A stretch of DNA of 8,488 nt from Clostridia bacterium (GCA_017626655.1 JAGAIH010000155.1:1-8488); one strand, 5' to 3'; positions 1-6,294 are shown, counted from the first letter of the stretch. Notes: a model not told the origin generated them from the letters alone. Numbers and translations: made by a program.

Positions 1-1
1 G

Positions 2-952
2 ACCATCCGCCCCAACGGGCTGGTGATCCGCCATATCCGCGCGCCCATGGGCTGCGTGGCCATGATCTACGAAGCCCGCCCCAACGTGACGGTAGACGCC
101 GCCGCTCTGTGCCTGAAGACGGGCAACGCCGTGGTCCTGCGAGGAGGCAAGGAGGCCATCCGCTCCTCCATGGCTCTGGTGGAGTCCATGCGTAAGGCCC
201 TGGTAGCCCACGGATTCTCTCCCGACCTTATCGGGCTCATCACCATGACCGACCGCGCGGGGGCTACGGCTCTCATGAATATGCGGGGCTTGGTGGACGT
301 GCTGATCCCGAGAGGCGGCAAGGGTCTGATCCGATCCGTGGTGGAGAACGCCCGCGTGCCTGTCATCGAGACGGGGGCAGGCAACTGCCATCTGTACGTA
401 GACGAGGCCGCCGATCTCGGCAAGGCCGTCAAGGTAGCGGTGAACGCCAAATGCTCCCGTCCCTCGGTGTGCAACGCCATTGAGACCCTGCTGGTTCACA
501 AGGCCGTGGCCGCCGAGTTCCTGCCCCGCATGGCCGAGGCTATGGCGGACTATAAGGTGGAGTTCCGCGGGGACGAGGCGACCCGCGCCATCCTGCCCGA
601 CGCCGTGCCCGCGACCGAAGAGGATTGGGACACCGAATACAACGATTACATCCTGGCGGTGCGTGTGGTGGATTCCATCGATGAGGCGATCGCTCACATC
701 ACCCGCTACACCACGGGCCACAGCGAGGCCATCATCACCGAGAGCATGGCCGCCGCCAACCGCTTCCGTAACGAGATCGACGCCGCCGCGGTGTACGTCA
801 ACGCTTCCACCCGCTTTACCGACGGTGGGGAGTTCGGGTTCGGCGCGGAGATTGGGATCTCCACCCAAAAGCTCCATGCGAGAGGGCCTATGGGGCTGTA
901 TGCGCTGACGACGGACAAGTATCTGGTGGATGGGGATGGGCAAGTACGATAA
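2..952 (+). CDS. proA: Gamma-glutamyl phosphate reductase, 5'-truncated by window
   Basis: ProA reduces gamma-glutamyl phosphate to glutamate-5-semialdehyde with NADPH, the second step of proline synthesis in the cytoplasm. The reading frame is open from base 2, so the window holds the last 316 residues of a protein usually near 415-420. Visible landmarks are the YEARPNVTVD segment near the start, LKTGNAVVLRGGKEA, LIPRGGKGL, and the catalytic cysteine in RPSVCN (codon 470-472). The C-terminal block STRFTDGGEFGFGAEIGISTQKLHARGPMG is very typical of ProA, as is the ending KYLVDGDGQVR. A GTG at 23 is internal, because alignable ProA sequence continues upstream of it. proB is often beside proA and may lie upstream, outside the window. 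The next gene starts about 100 bases downstream; I see no clear terminator between them. Identification is secure. Confidence 0.97.
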   Translation, partial: TIRPNGLVIRHIRAPMGCVAMIYEARPNVTVDAAALCLKTGNAVVLRGGKEAIRSSMALVESMRKALVAHGFSPDLIGLITMTDRAGATALMNMRGLVDVLIPRGGKGLIRSVVENARVPVIETGAGNCHLYVDEAADLGKAVKVAVNAKCSRPSVCNAIETLLVHKAVAAEFLPRMAEAMADYKVEFRGDEATRAILPDAVPATEEDWDTEYNDYILAVRVVDSIDEAIAHITRYTTGHSEAIITESMAAANRFRNEIDAAAVYVNASTRFTDGGEFGFGAEIGISTQKLHARGPMGLYALTTDKYLVDGDGQVR

Positions 953-1054
953 ACTTTGAGTTCATAGCGCGAAAAAAATCGTGCTGTGGGGTTAAGGTTA
1001 TTCAAATTGAGTTCCACCCTCTCCCAGTCAGCTTGATAACAAAGAAAGGAATGC

Positions 1055-1465
1055 ATGGACATGGGATTTTGGTTCTATATGCTTGTAATTGCACTTCTGT
1101 TGCCCACCACCCTGACAGTCATAGGCGCCATTTTTCGCAAAACCTCCCCGCGCGACATCAATATGTTTGTCGGCTACCGCACGCGCCGCTCCATGCTCAG
1201 CAAAAAAACATGGGTCTTTGCCCATGCCTACTGCGGGAGGATCTGGCTATATAGTGGGCTTGTCCTGCTTCCTACCGTTCTGATTGCCATGCTCTGCGTG
1301 ATTGGTCAGGATACAGATACCGTCGGCTGGGTAGGCGCAGCGTTGCTCGCGCTCCCGACCACGGTCATCATCGGCTCGGTCATCGCCACCGAAAGAGCCC
1401 TCAAAAAGAACTTTGACCCTTGGGGCCATCCCCTCCGCCGCAACGGTGAGGATACGGCCTCCTGA
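1055..1465 (+). CDS. SdpI-family small membrane protein
   Basis: A 136-residue membrane protein with the SdpI-family signature. After a first membrane helix (about residues 4-26) comes GYRTRRSMLSKKTWVFAH (40-57), then helices at about 62-84 and 90-112, then a cytosolic tail TERALKKNFDPWGHP typical of the family. In Bacillus subtilis, SdpI is the immunity protein against the SdpC toxin and also sequesters the repressor SdpR. This protein is shorter and lacks the N-terminal DUF1648 part, and neither an SdpC-like nor an SdpR-like gene is visible nearby, so an immunity role is not supported here. Start choice: AAAGGA at 1045-1050 lies only 4 bases from the ATG at 1055 but 10 from the in-frame ATG at 1061, so translation may begin at 1061 (MGFWFYM). 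The upstream gap 953-1054 shows no convincing promoter. fumC follows after 36 bases. Confidence 0.8.
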   Translation: MDMGFWFYMLVIALLLPTTLTVIGAIFRKTSPRDINMFVGYRTRRSMLSKKTWVFAHAYCGRIWLYSGLVLLPTVLIAMLCVIGQDTDTVGWVGAALLALPTTVIIGSVIATERALKKNFDPWGHPLRRNGEDTAS

Positions 1466-1501
1466 ACACGTCGCAATATAACCACAAAGAAGGATCTACA
1501 T

Positions 1502-2905
1502 ATGAACTACCGCACCGAACACGACTCCATGGGCGAAGTTCTCGTCCCCTCCGACCGCTACTGGGGCGCCCAGACCCAGCGGAGCCTGGAGAACTTCCCC
1601 ATCGGCGAGGAAAAGATGCCCGTGGCCATCATCCGCGCCTTCGGCTACCTGAAAAAGGCCGCCGCCCAGGCCAACGCTACCCTTTGCCCCACCCGCATGA
1701 CCGCCGAACGCGCCTCGGCCATTTGCCGCGCCTGCGACGAGGTGATCGCGGGCAAGCTGGATCGTCACTTCCCTCTCGCCGTGTGGCAAACGGGGAGCGG
1801 GACCCAGACCAACATGAACGCCAACGAGGTGGTGGCCAACCGCGCGAACGTATTGGCGGCGGGGCTGGACTCTGCCGAGGATATTGAAAAGGCGGACAAG
1901 TTGTGCCACCCCAACGACCACGTGAATATGTCCCAGTCCTCCAACGACACCTTCCCCACCGCCATGCACATCGCGGGGGTTCTGTCCATCCGCCGTGAGC
2001 TGATCCCCGCCCTGGAGCGGCTGATCGACACCATGGAGCGGCTGGAAGCCGAGAATCAGGGCATCATCAAGAGCGGCCGTACCCATCTCCAGGACGCCAC
2101 CCCCATCCGCTTCTCCCAGGAGATCTCGGGCTGGCGGGGGATGCTGACGGTGAACCGAGGCCAGCTGGAGGCCGCCGCAAACGGTCTGCGCTCCCTGGCC
2201 ATCGGCGGTACCGCTGTCGGCACGGGCATCAACGCCCCCAAGGGCTTTGACGTCACCGTGGCAGGGATTTTGTCGGGGCTGACGGGGGAGACCTTCTACG
2301 CCGACGAGAATAAGTTCCACGCCCTCACGTCCAAGGACGAGCTGGTCTTCGCCCACGGAGCTCTGAAGGCGCTGGCGGCCAACCTCATGAAGATTGCCAA
2401 CGACGTGCGGTGGCTGGCCTCGGGCCCTCGGTGCGGGCTTGGCGAGGTCTTCATCCCCGAAAACGAGCCGGGATCCTCCATCATGCCGGGTAAGGTCAAC
2501 CCCACCCAATGCGAGGCCGTCACCATGGTGGCGGTACAGGTCATGGCCAACGACGTGGCGGTGGGCATGGCGGCGTCTCAGGGCAATTTCCAACTCAACG
2601 TCTTCATGCCCGTCTTGATCCACAACTTTTTGCAGTCGGTACAGCTTCTGACCGACGCCATGGATTCCTTCAATACTCGCTGTCTGTCGGGGCTTACCGC
2701 CAATCGGGAAAAGATGGCCGAGAATCTTCACCGCTCCCTCATGACCGTGACTGCTCTGAACCCCCACATCGGCTATGAGAACGCCGCGAGGGTGGCCAAG
2801 CTGGCTCACAGCGAGGGGATCACCCTGAAGGAGGCCTGCGTGCGGCTGGGGGATCTGACGGAAGAGGAGTTTGATGAGGTGTTTGATTTTGAGAAAATGG
2901 TGTAA
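1502..2905 (+). CDS. fumC: Fumarate hydratase, class II
   Basis: Catalyses reversible hydration of fumarate to L-malate; class II enzymes are iron-free homotetramers. At 467 residues it has the normal family length. Motifs in order: TGSGTQTNMNANEV (97-110), HPNDHVNMSQSSNDTFPTAMH (136-156), SGRTHLQDATPI (191-202) with the catalytic-site histidine at 195, and the superfamily signature GSSIMPGKVNPTQCEA (324-339) with the catalytic serine loop. The PGKVNPTQCE form distinguishes fumarase from aspartase, which has PAKVNP. The start ATG is preceded by AAGGA at about 1490-1495. The next gene begins 20 bases after the stop, with its own Shine-Dalgarno site, so fumC is probably co-transcribed with the membrane-protein genes downstream. 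Many clostridia rely on the iron-sulfur class I fumarase, so a class II enzyme is worth noting but not exceptional. Confidence 0.97.
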   Translation: MNYRTEHDSMGEVLVPSDRYWGAQTQRSLENFPIGEEKMPVAIIRAFGYLKKAAAQANATLCPTRMTAERASAICRACDEVIAGKLDRHFPLAVWQTGSGTQTNMNANEVVANRANVLAAGLDSAEDIEKADKLCHPNDHVNMSQSSNDTFPTAMHIAGVLSIRRELIPALERLIDTMERLEAENQGIIKSGRTHLQDATPIRFSQEISGWRGMLTVNRGQLEAAANGLRSLAIGGTAVGTGINAPKGFDVTVAGILSGLTGETFYADENKFHALTSKDELVFAHGALKALAANLMKIANDVRWLASGPRCGLGEVFIPENEPGSSIMPGKVNPTQCEAVTMVAVQVMANDVAVGMAASQGNFQLNVFMPVLIHNFLQSVQLLTDAMDSFNTRCLSGLTANREKMAENLHRSLMTVTALNPHIGYENAARVAKLAHSEGITLKEACVRLGDLTEEEFDEVFDFEKMV

Positions 2906-2925
2906 AGGCCCGAAAGGAGATCACC

Positions 2926-3456
2926 ATGTCTGATAACGAAAACCGTTCTACTCCCTACATCGGCGACGCCGAGGTCAAGCCCCCCGTTCCTCTCGCGGTA
3001 CGGCGGTTGCTGTTCGTGGTCGCTATCCTGTCGGATCTGGCCGCCGCGGCCGTAGGGCTTCTTCGGCGGGAGGAAGGTATGCTCTTCACCCTCTTTCTGC
3101 TGGGCTTCGGGCAGATCTTTCTCTCCTCCCACATCGTCATGCGTACCAAGCGCGCCCGCTGTACCAAGTACGTAGCGGGGCGGGTGACAGGTACGGTCCG
3201 CCATCCCAAGATGGGAGTCTTTCCCGTGATCTCCTACGTGATCGACGGGGAGTCCTACCAGGTGGAGGGCAATGTGGGACGGCAGAGCTACAAGCTCGGG
3301 GAGGAGATCTGGGTCTACTTCAACCCCGACGATCCTCACGAGGCCACCCAGGAGCTGCCAAAGGGCGGGATGGTCTTCGCCATCGCGGGCGGGATCGTTT
3401 GGGGGATCGGGGAGCTGTTTCTGGCCGTTCTCCTTTTGAGCTGTATCCCGCTGTGA
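2926..3456 (+). CDS. Membrane protein with DUF3592-like domain (first of cluster)
   Basis: A 176-residue predicted membrane protein of unknown function. It has a short polar N-terminus, two hydrophobic segments (about 25-46 and 51-71), a soluble module (about 76-140) and a C-terminal helix (about 148-173). The module begins RARCTKYVAGRVTGTV, continues with FPVISYVIDGESYQVEG and ends GEEIWVYFNPDDPHEA. This matches the DUF3592 pattern: a beta-rich module with a YxVDGxxY-like strand and a closing VYxNPxxP turn. The same layout, including an Arg-Cys pair just after the membrane segment, recurs in the next two genes, so I infer local duplication. The start is well set by AAAGGAGA at 2913-2920, five bases before the ATG. 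Family assignment is from pattern recognition; no function is claimed. Confidence 0.8.
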   Translation: MSDNENRSTPYIGDAEVKPPVPLAVRRLLFVVAILSDLAAAAVGLLRREEGMLFTLFLLGFGQIFLSSHIVMRTKRARCTKYVAGRVTGTVRHPKMGVFPVISYVIDGESYQVEGNVGRQSYKLGEEIWVYFNPDDPHEATQELPKGGMVFAIAGGIVWGIGELFLAVLLLSCIPL

Positions 3457-3475
3457 TTTTTACCCGAGAAAGGAC

Positions 3476-4804
3476 ATGACTATGCATTCCGAAAACCAAG
3501 TACGATCCCTCCGCAAGCTCTACAACAGGACCCTGTGGAGCTACATCGGTATCGCCGCCCTGTCGGTGTCCGCTACGGCCTTTCTGGTCGTAGGCAATAT
3601 GATCAACAACGGACAAGCCCTCCGCTGGGTGGCCGCCGCGTGGGTCGGTCTCGCGCTGGCGGCGGTGGAATACTTAATTGAAAGGGCCCTGTACAGGAAG
3701 GGCAAGAAGGGCGCGTTCATCCTGCCCGCCTTTATGATGGGCCTGCTGGTCTTGTACGTGCTGTTTATGAAGTCGGGGCTGATCGACGGTCTGCTCCTTC
3801 TGTTCTATCCCCTGGTCCTGGGCTTTGTGGCGGGCCGTCCTTTGATCCCCGCCATAAGCCTGCTCCGCGACGCGGGAGCGCTCCGTGACGGCGACCTCAG
3901 CGAGGCCGTGGGGCGCATCAAGGCGGGCACCCACCGCAAAAACACCGAATCGGGGCGGGGTGCATACGTGCTCTTTGAGGACGAGCTGACCCACGAGGTC
4001 CATCTGCTCCACATGGGTCACATCTCCCCTCTCCACCGTTACCGCGTGTTTTACCTGCCCCACTCGGGGCTGGCGGTGGGGGAGGTGATCCCCGACAACG
4101 TGACCTTCGATCCCTTCGGCAATCCCATCGAGCGGGAGGTCGAAGAAGACGAGCGACCCGCCGAAAAGCCCGCTTACAGCGAGGAGAGCTACGCCGAGAA
4201 GGCCGACTACACCGAGGAGAGCTACACGGTGAAGCCCGACTACAGCGAGGAGAGCTACACGGTGAAGCCCGACTACAAGGAAGAGGAGCCTGCCGAGAAG
4301 CCCTGGTACCAAAACCCCGAGGCCTTTTCCGCCAATCCCCCCAAGCCCGAGCCCAAGGAGGATACCTCCATGCCCGATCCCAACTCCCCCGAACGGATCA
4401 AGGCGGCGAATTTCGGTAAGGCCTCCAAGATCTGCAAGATTCTGACCTTCGTGCTCATGGGCGTCATGTTCCTCGGCCTCATCACCACCCAGTCTCCGTC
4501 CATGATGGCTCTTTTCTTCCTCATGATCCCCATGATTATTCTGAGCGAGGTCTTCAAGAGCAAGGAGCTGAAGATCCGCTGTACCAGGCGCACCACAGGC
4601 TTCTGCGTGGACACGGTACGCCGCCGTTCGGGCAAGCATTCTCACCGCTATCCCATCGTGGAGTTCGAGGCGGGAGGCGTGACCCACACGGTGGAGCTGT
4701 CCATTTCCTGCTCCCGCGACGCGGTGGGGGACATCTACACCCTCTACTACGATCCCCTCGACCCCGACGTGGTGCGCCCCGAGCGGAGAGGCCTGTTCGA
4801 TTGA
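3476..4804 (+). CDS. Two-module membrane protein with acidic tandem-repeat linker, DUF3592-like C-terminus
   Basis: A 442-residue predicted membrane protein of unknown function. The N-terminal half has about four hydrophobic segments (21-40, 52-68, 79-98, 101-119) and a degenerate soluble module (about 138-205). An acidic, proline-rich linker follows (about 220-300), with 11-residue repeats of the form YSEESYTVKPD. The C-terminal half (299-442) has two membrane helices (319-338, 342-358) and a DUF3592-like module from KIRCTRRTTGFCV through YPIVEFEAGGVTHTV to YTLYYDPLDPDVV. That half, beginning at Met299, matches the neighbouring genes in architecture and has its own strong Shine-Dalgarno site, suggesting two fused genes. 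Start choice: AAAGGA ends one base before the ATG at 3476 but seven before the in-frame ATG at 3482, so 3482 (MHSENQ) is the likelier start, giving 440 residues. Confidence 0.78.
   Translation: MTMHSENQVRSLRKLYNRTLWSYIGIAALSVSATAFLVVGNMINNGQALRWVAAAWVGLALAAVEYLIERALYRKGKKGAFILPAFMMGLLVLYVLFMKSGLIDGLLLLFYPLVLGFVAGRPLIPAISLLRDAGALRDGDLSEAVGRIKAGTHRKNTESGRGAYVLFEDELTHEVHLLHMGHISPLHRYRVFYLPHSGLAVGEVIPDNVTFDPFGNPIEREVEEDERPAEKPAYSEESYAEKADYTEESYTVKPDYSEESYTVKPDYKEEEPAEKPWYQNPEAFSANPPKPEPKEDTSMPDPNSPERIKAANFGKASKICKILTFVLMGVMFLGLITTQSPSMMALFFLMIPMIILSEVFKSKELKIRCTRRTTGFCVDTVRRRSGKHSHRYPIVEFEAGGVTHTVELSISCSRDAVGDIYTLYYDPLDPDVVRPERRGLFD
4175..4306 (+). repeat. 33-base in-frame tandem repeat, about four copies
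   Basis: Four consecutive 33-base units start at 4175, 4208, 4241 and 4274 and encode YSEESYAEKAD, YTEESYTVKPD, YSEESYTVKPD and YKEEEPAEKPW. Units 2 and 3 differ by a single base (acc versus agc); units 1 and 4 are more diverged. The preceding 11 residues, EEDERPAEKPA, resemble unit 4 and may be a decayed fifth copy. The repeat forms an acidic, tyrosine- and proline-containing linker between two membrane domains. The near-identity of units 2 and 3 implies recent duplication or slippage, so copy number may vary between strains. Confidence 0.9.
4355..4372 (+). promoter_or_regulatory. Internal Shine-Dalgarno site and ATG, overlapped by a small hairpin
   Basis: Inside the 442-residue coding region, AAGGAGGA (4355-4362) stands seven bases before an in-frame ATG (4370-4372). 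This is the best Shine-Dalgarno match in the window. GGAGG (4357-4361) can pair with CCTCC (4365-4369) around a three-base ATA loop, which would hide the site. Initiation here would yield a 144-residue, two-helix DUF3592-like protein comparable with the neighbouring genes. Whether the site is used cannot be told from sequence, and the codons also read simply as K-E-D-T-S in the linker. Confidence 0.4.
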
Positions 4805-4825
4805 GCCTTTGGTAAGGAGAAAGCC

Positions 4826-5380
4826 ATGAAAAACACCAAGAAAAAGCCCGCGCGTTGGGAGTTCCTGAACGAGCTGGACGGGCGGCCCACCGATACCACC
4901 CCCGTCCGTTCCCTGTACCGCCGCCCCCATGTCTGGGAGTGGGTGCTGTACGGGCTGACCGCTCTCTTGTGGGTGGCCGCGCTGGTGTTGACCGTCATGG
5001 GGCGGTACGGTGCCGTGAGTCTGTTCGTCATCGGTCTTTCGGTGTTCGGCCTGCGTTTGACAGTCTTTGAAGCCAAAAGACGGAAGCGGTGCAAGGGTTC
5101 CCTTCTCGGCACCGTGGAGAGTGTGACCCGCCGTCCCCGCATCCGCAAGAACGCCCGCTATCCCATGATCCGCTTTTCGGTGGACGGCGCCGACTACCTC
5201 GCCTACGGGGCAAAGCCCTGCCATCCCTCCACCGTCGGCAACGAGGTGTGGGTCCATTATAACGCAAGTAACCCCGCCGACTGCTACGTGGCCTCGGACT
5301 CCCGCTTCAAGGGCGGTCTGATCCTGACCCTCGTCACCGCCGTCCTCGGCATTGTGTTCCTGATCCTGGAACTGTCCTGA
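4826..5380 (+). CDS. Membrane protein with DUF3592-like domain (third of cluster)
   Basis: A 184-residue predicted membrane protein of unknown function. A basic, lysine-rich N-terminus (MKNTKKKPARW) is followed by hydrophobic segments at about 37-58 and 62-81, a soluble module (about 85-160) and a final helix (163-182). The module reads RKRCKGSLLGTVESV, then RYPMIRFSVDGADYLAY, then GNEVWVHYNASNPADCYV. This is the same order of elements and the same Arg-Cys pair as in the genes at 2926 and 3476, so the three are probably paralogues. AAGGAGA at 4814-4820 sits five bases before the ATG and fixes the start. The gap to the upstream stop is 21 bases and to the downstream gene 30, consistent with one operon. 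The function cannot be assigned. Confidence 0.8.
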   Translation: MKNTKKKPARWEFLNELDGRPTDTTPVRSLYRRPHVWEWVLYGLTALLWVAALVLTVMGRYGAVSLFVIGLSVFGLRLTVFEAKRRKRCKGSLLGTVESVTRRPRIRKNARYPMIRFSVDGADYLAYGAKPCHPSTVGNEVWVHYNASNPADCYVASDSRFKGGLILTLVTAVLGIVFLILELS

Positions 5381-5410
5381 TCCCCTACCTATATAATAAG
5401 GAGAAAAACC

Positions 5411-5983
5411 ATGAAAACCATCCTTACCCGCGTCCTGCTCGTCGCCCTCGCCACCCTAATGCTGCTGACCGCCGCCGCCTGCCGCAAGAACCCCGACGAC
5501 GACCCGGGCTACATTCTCAACCCCTCCGCCGATGCCCCCGCCAACGAGATCGCCAGGTTCTACGAGGGTAACGCCGCTTCCCTGGAGGCTCTGGTCAAGC
5601 ACATGATGAAGAACCACGGCTACCTGGCCTACAACTACTCCAACCGCATGGTGGACTACGATCAGGGCACCATGGAGTTCTACGTCCAGAAGCAGGACAA
5701 GCTGGGCGGCGCGTGGGCCGAGTGTCAGGATGAGTCCGCCGTGCGCCTTCTGAAGGTGAAATTCACGGGCTCCGTGACCTACAATCCCGCCTTCTCCAAG
5801 GATGCGGTGATCTTCATCCCCCGCATAGCTACCACCGACAAGACTCTGTCTTTGGTGTACTGCAAGAGCGATGCGGGCAAGACCGCCGTGGAGGCAGGCA
5901 AGTACCATCCCGGGTGCAAGGTGACCTTGACGCAAATTGAGGGGGATTGGTACTGCGCGGAGGCGGTTAAGACGGATAAGTAA
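5411..5983 (+). CDS. Putative small lipoprotein of unknown function
   Basis: A 190-residue protein with a classic lipoprotein signal: a short basic start (MKTILTR), a hydrophobic core (about 8-20) and a lipobox TAAAC with the candidate lipidated cysteine at residue 24. The mature part begins RKNPDDDPGYILNPSADAP and is otherwise soluble, with no further membrane segment. It contains ARFYEGNAASLEALVKHMMKNHGYLAYNYS near the front and ends with VTLTQIEGDWYCAEAVKTDK. I do not recognise a family. It would be anchored on the outer face of the cytoplasmic membrane. It follows the three membrane-protein genes by 30 bases with a good AAGGAG site (5398-5403) and may act with them. The final base of its TAA stop is also the first base of a long hairpin. 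Confidence 0.75.
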   Translation: MKTILTRVLLVALATLMLLTAAACRKNPDDDPGYILNPSADAPANEIARFYEGNAASLEALVKHMMKNHGYLAYNYSNRMVDYDQGTMEFYVQKQDKLGGAWAECQDESAVRLLKVKFTGSVTYNPAFSKDAVIFIPRIATTDKTLSLVYCKSDAGKTAVEAGKYHPGCKVTLTQIEGDWYCAEAVKTDK

Positions 5984-6020
5984 TTGCAGTTTATCGGTCT
6001 GAGGCCCGATAAACCGCAAT
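5983..6020. other. Left terminal hairpin (H1) of the element
   Basis: A 15-base arm ATTGCAGTTTATCGG (5983-5997) pairs with CCGATAAACCGCAAT (6006-6020), with a single A-C mismatch and an 8-base loop. It begins at the last base of the lipoprotein stop codon. It may stabilise the 3' end of that message or slow transcription, but no run of T follows, so it is not a standard intrinsic terminator. Its core TTTATCG/CGATAAA is shared with the right terminal hairpin. Confidence 0.85.
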
Positions 6021-6267
6021 AGTGAAATACGCCTGCGGCGTGTGAATCGCTCGCAAGCGAGCGTGAAATACGCGCGATGCGCGTGTGAAATTCGCCCGTT
6101 GGGCGAGTTGTGGAAAGAAACCCTACGGGTTTCTATTCAATTAAAATTTAAAATGGACAGAACCGAAGGTTCTGCACCACAACTTGCCCGAAGGGCAAAT
6201 TTCACACTCGCTTGCGAGTATTTCACATGCGCTTCAGCGCATATTTCACGCGCGAAGCGCATTTCAC

Positions 6268-6294
6268 TTGGGTTTATCGGAACGATAAACCCAA
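6268..6294. other. Right terminal hairpin (H12) of the element
   Basis: TTGGGTTTATCG (6268-6279) and CGATAAACCCAA (6283-6294) form a perfect 12-base-pair stem with a three-base GAA loop. It lies 42 bases before the malic enzyme ATG, in the position of a 5' leader hairpin. It is not followed by a T run. Between it and the gene (6295-6336) I see only the ribosome binding site. Confidence 0.85.

Larger units (their letters stand above)
5983..6294. repeat. 312-base nested multi-hairpin element (twelve hairpins, stacked four-way junctions)
   Basis: Non-coding element between the lipoprotein and malic enzyme genes. Hairpins (outer limits): H1 5983-6020, H2 6029-6041, H3 6048-6063, H4 6070-6084, H5 6092-6106, H6 6116-6134, H7 6158-6174, H8 6184-6198, H9 6206-6219, H10 6227-6242, H11 6250-6260, H12 6268-6294. 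Left connectors are AGTGAAAT (6021-6028), GTGAAT (6042-6047), TGAAAT (6064-6069), GTGAAAT (6085-6091) and GTTGTGG (6107-6113). Right connectors, inside to outside, are CCACAAC (6177-6183) and then ATTTCAC at 6199, 6220, 6243 and 6261. Left and right connectors pair in nested order, leaving at most about one unpaired base at each of four four-way junctions. An AT-rich stretch (6135-6157) forms the centre. It could act as folded RNA or as a DNA cruciform; I do not recognise a named family. Confidence 0.9.

Noticed and set aside
1007..1038. Possible promoter TTGAGT with TTGATA before the SdpI-like gene
   Set aside because: The spacer is about 20 bases and both boxes are imperfect; not strong enough to call.
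1496..2809. Long open frame on the minus strand opposite fumC
   Set aside because: It is the antisense of a clear fumarase; the His/Gly/Val-rich translation is typical of a shadow of GC-rich coding DNA.
3674..5257. Long (527-codon) open frame on the minus strand opposite the membrane-protein genes
   Set aside because: It spans two plus-strand genes and their gap, has low-complexity Gly/His/Val composition, and has no family resemblance. The plus-strand genes have ribosome binding sites and coherent domain layouts.
5392..5397. Perfect TATAAT before the lipoprotein gene
   Set aside because: No suitable -35 box at 16-18 bases, and a start there would leave out the ribosome binding site of the gene. 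Probably chance AT-rich spacing.
6021..6267. Possible CRISPR array, because GTGAAAT recurs at near-regular spacing
   Set aside because: The repeat is only seven bases, flips to its complement halfway, and the 'spacers' are themselves palindromes. No cas genes are present.
5983..6294. Series of intrinsic terminators
   Set aside because: None of the hairpins is followed by a convincing T run, and twelve in nested order go well beyond termination.
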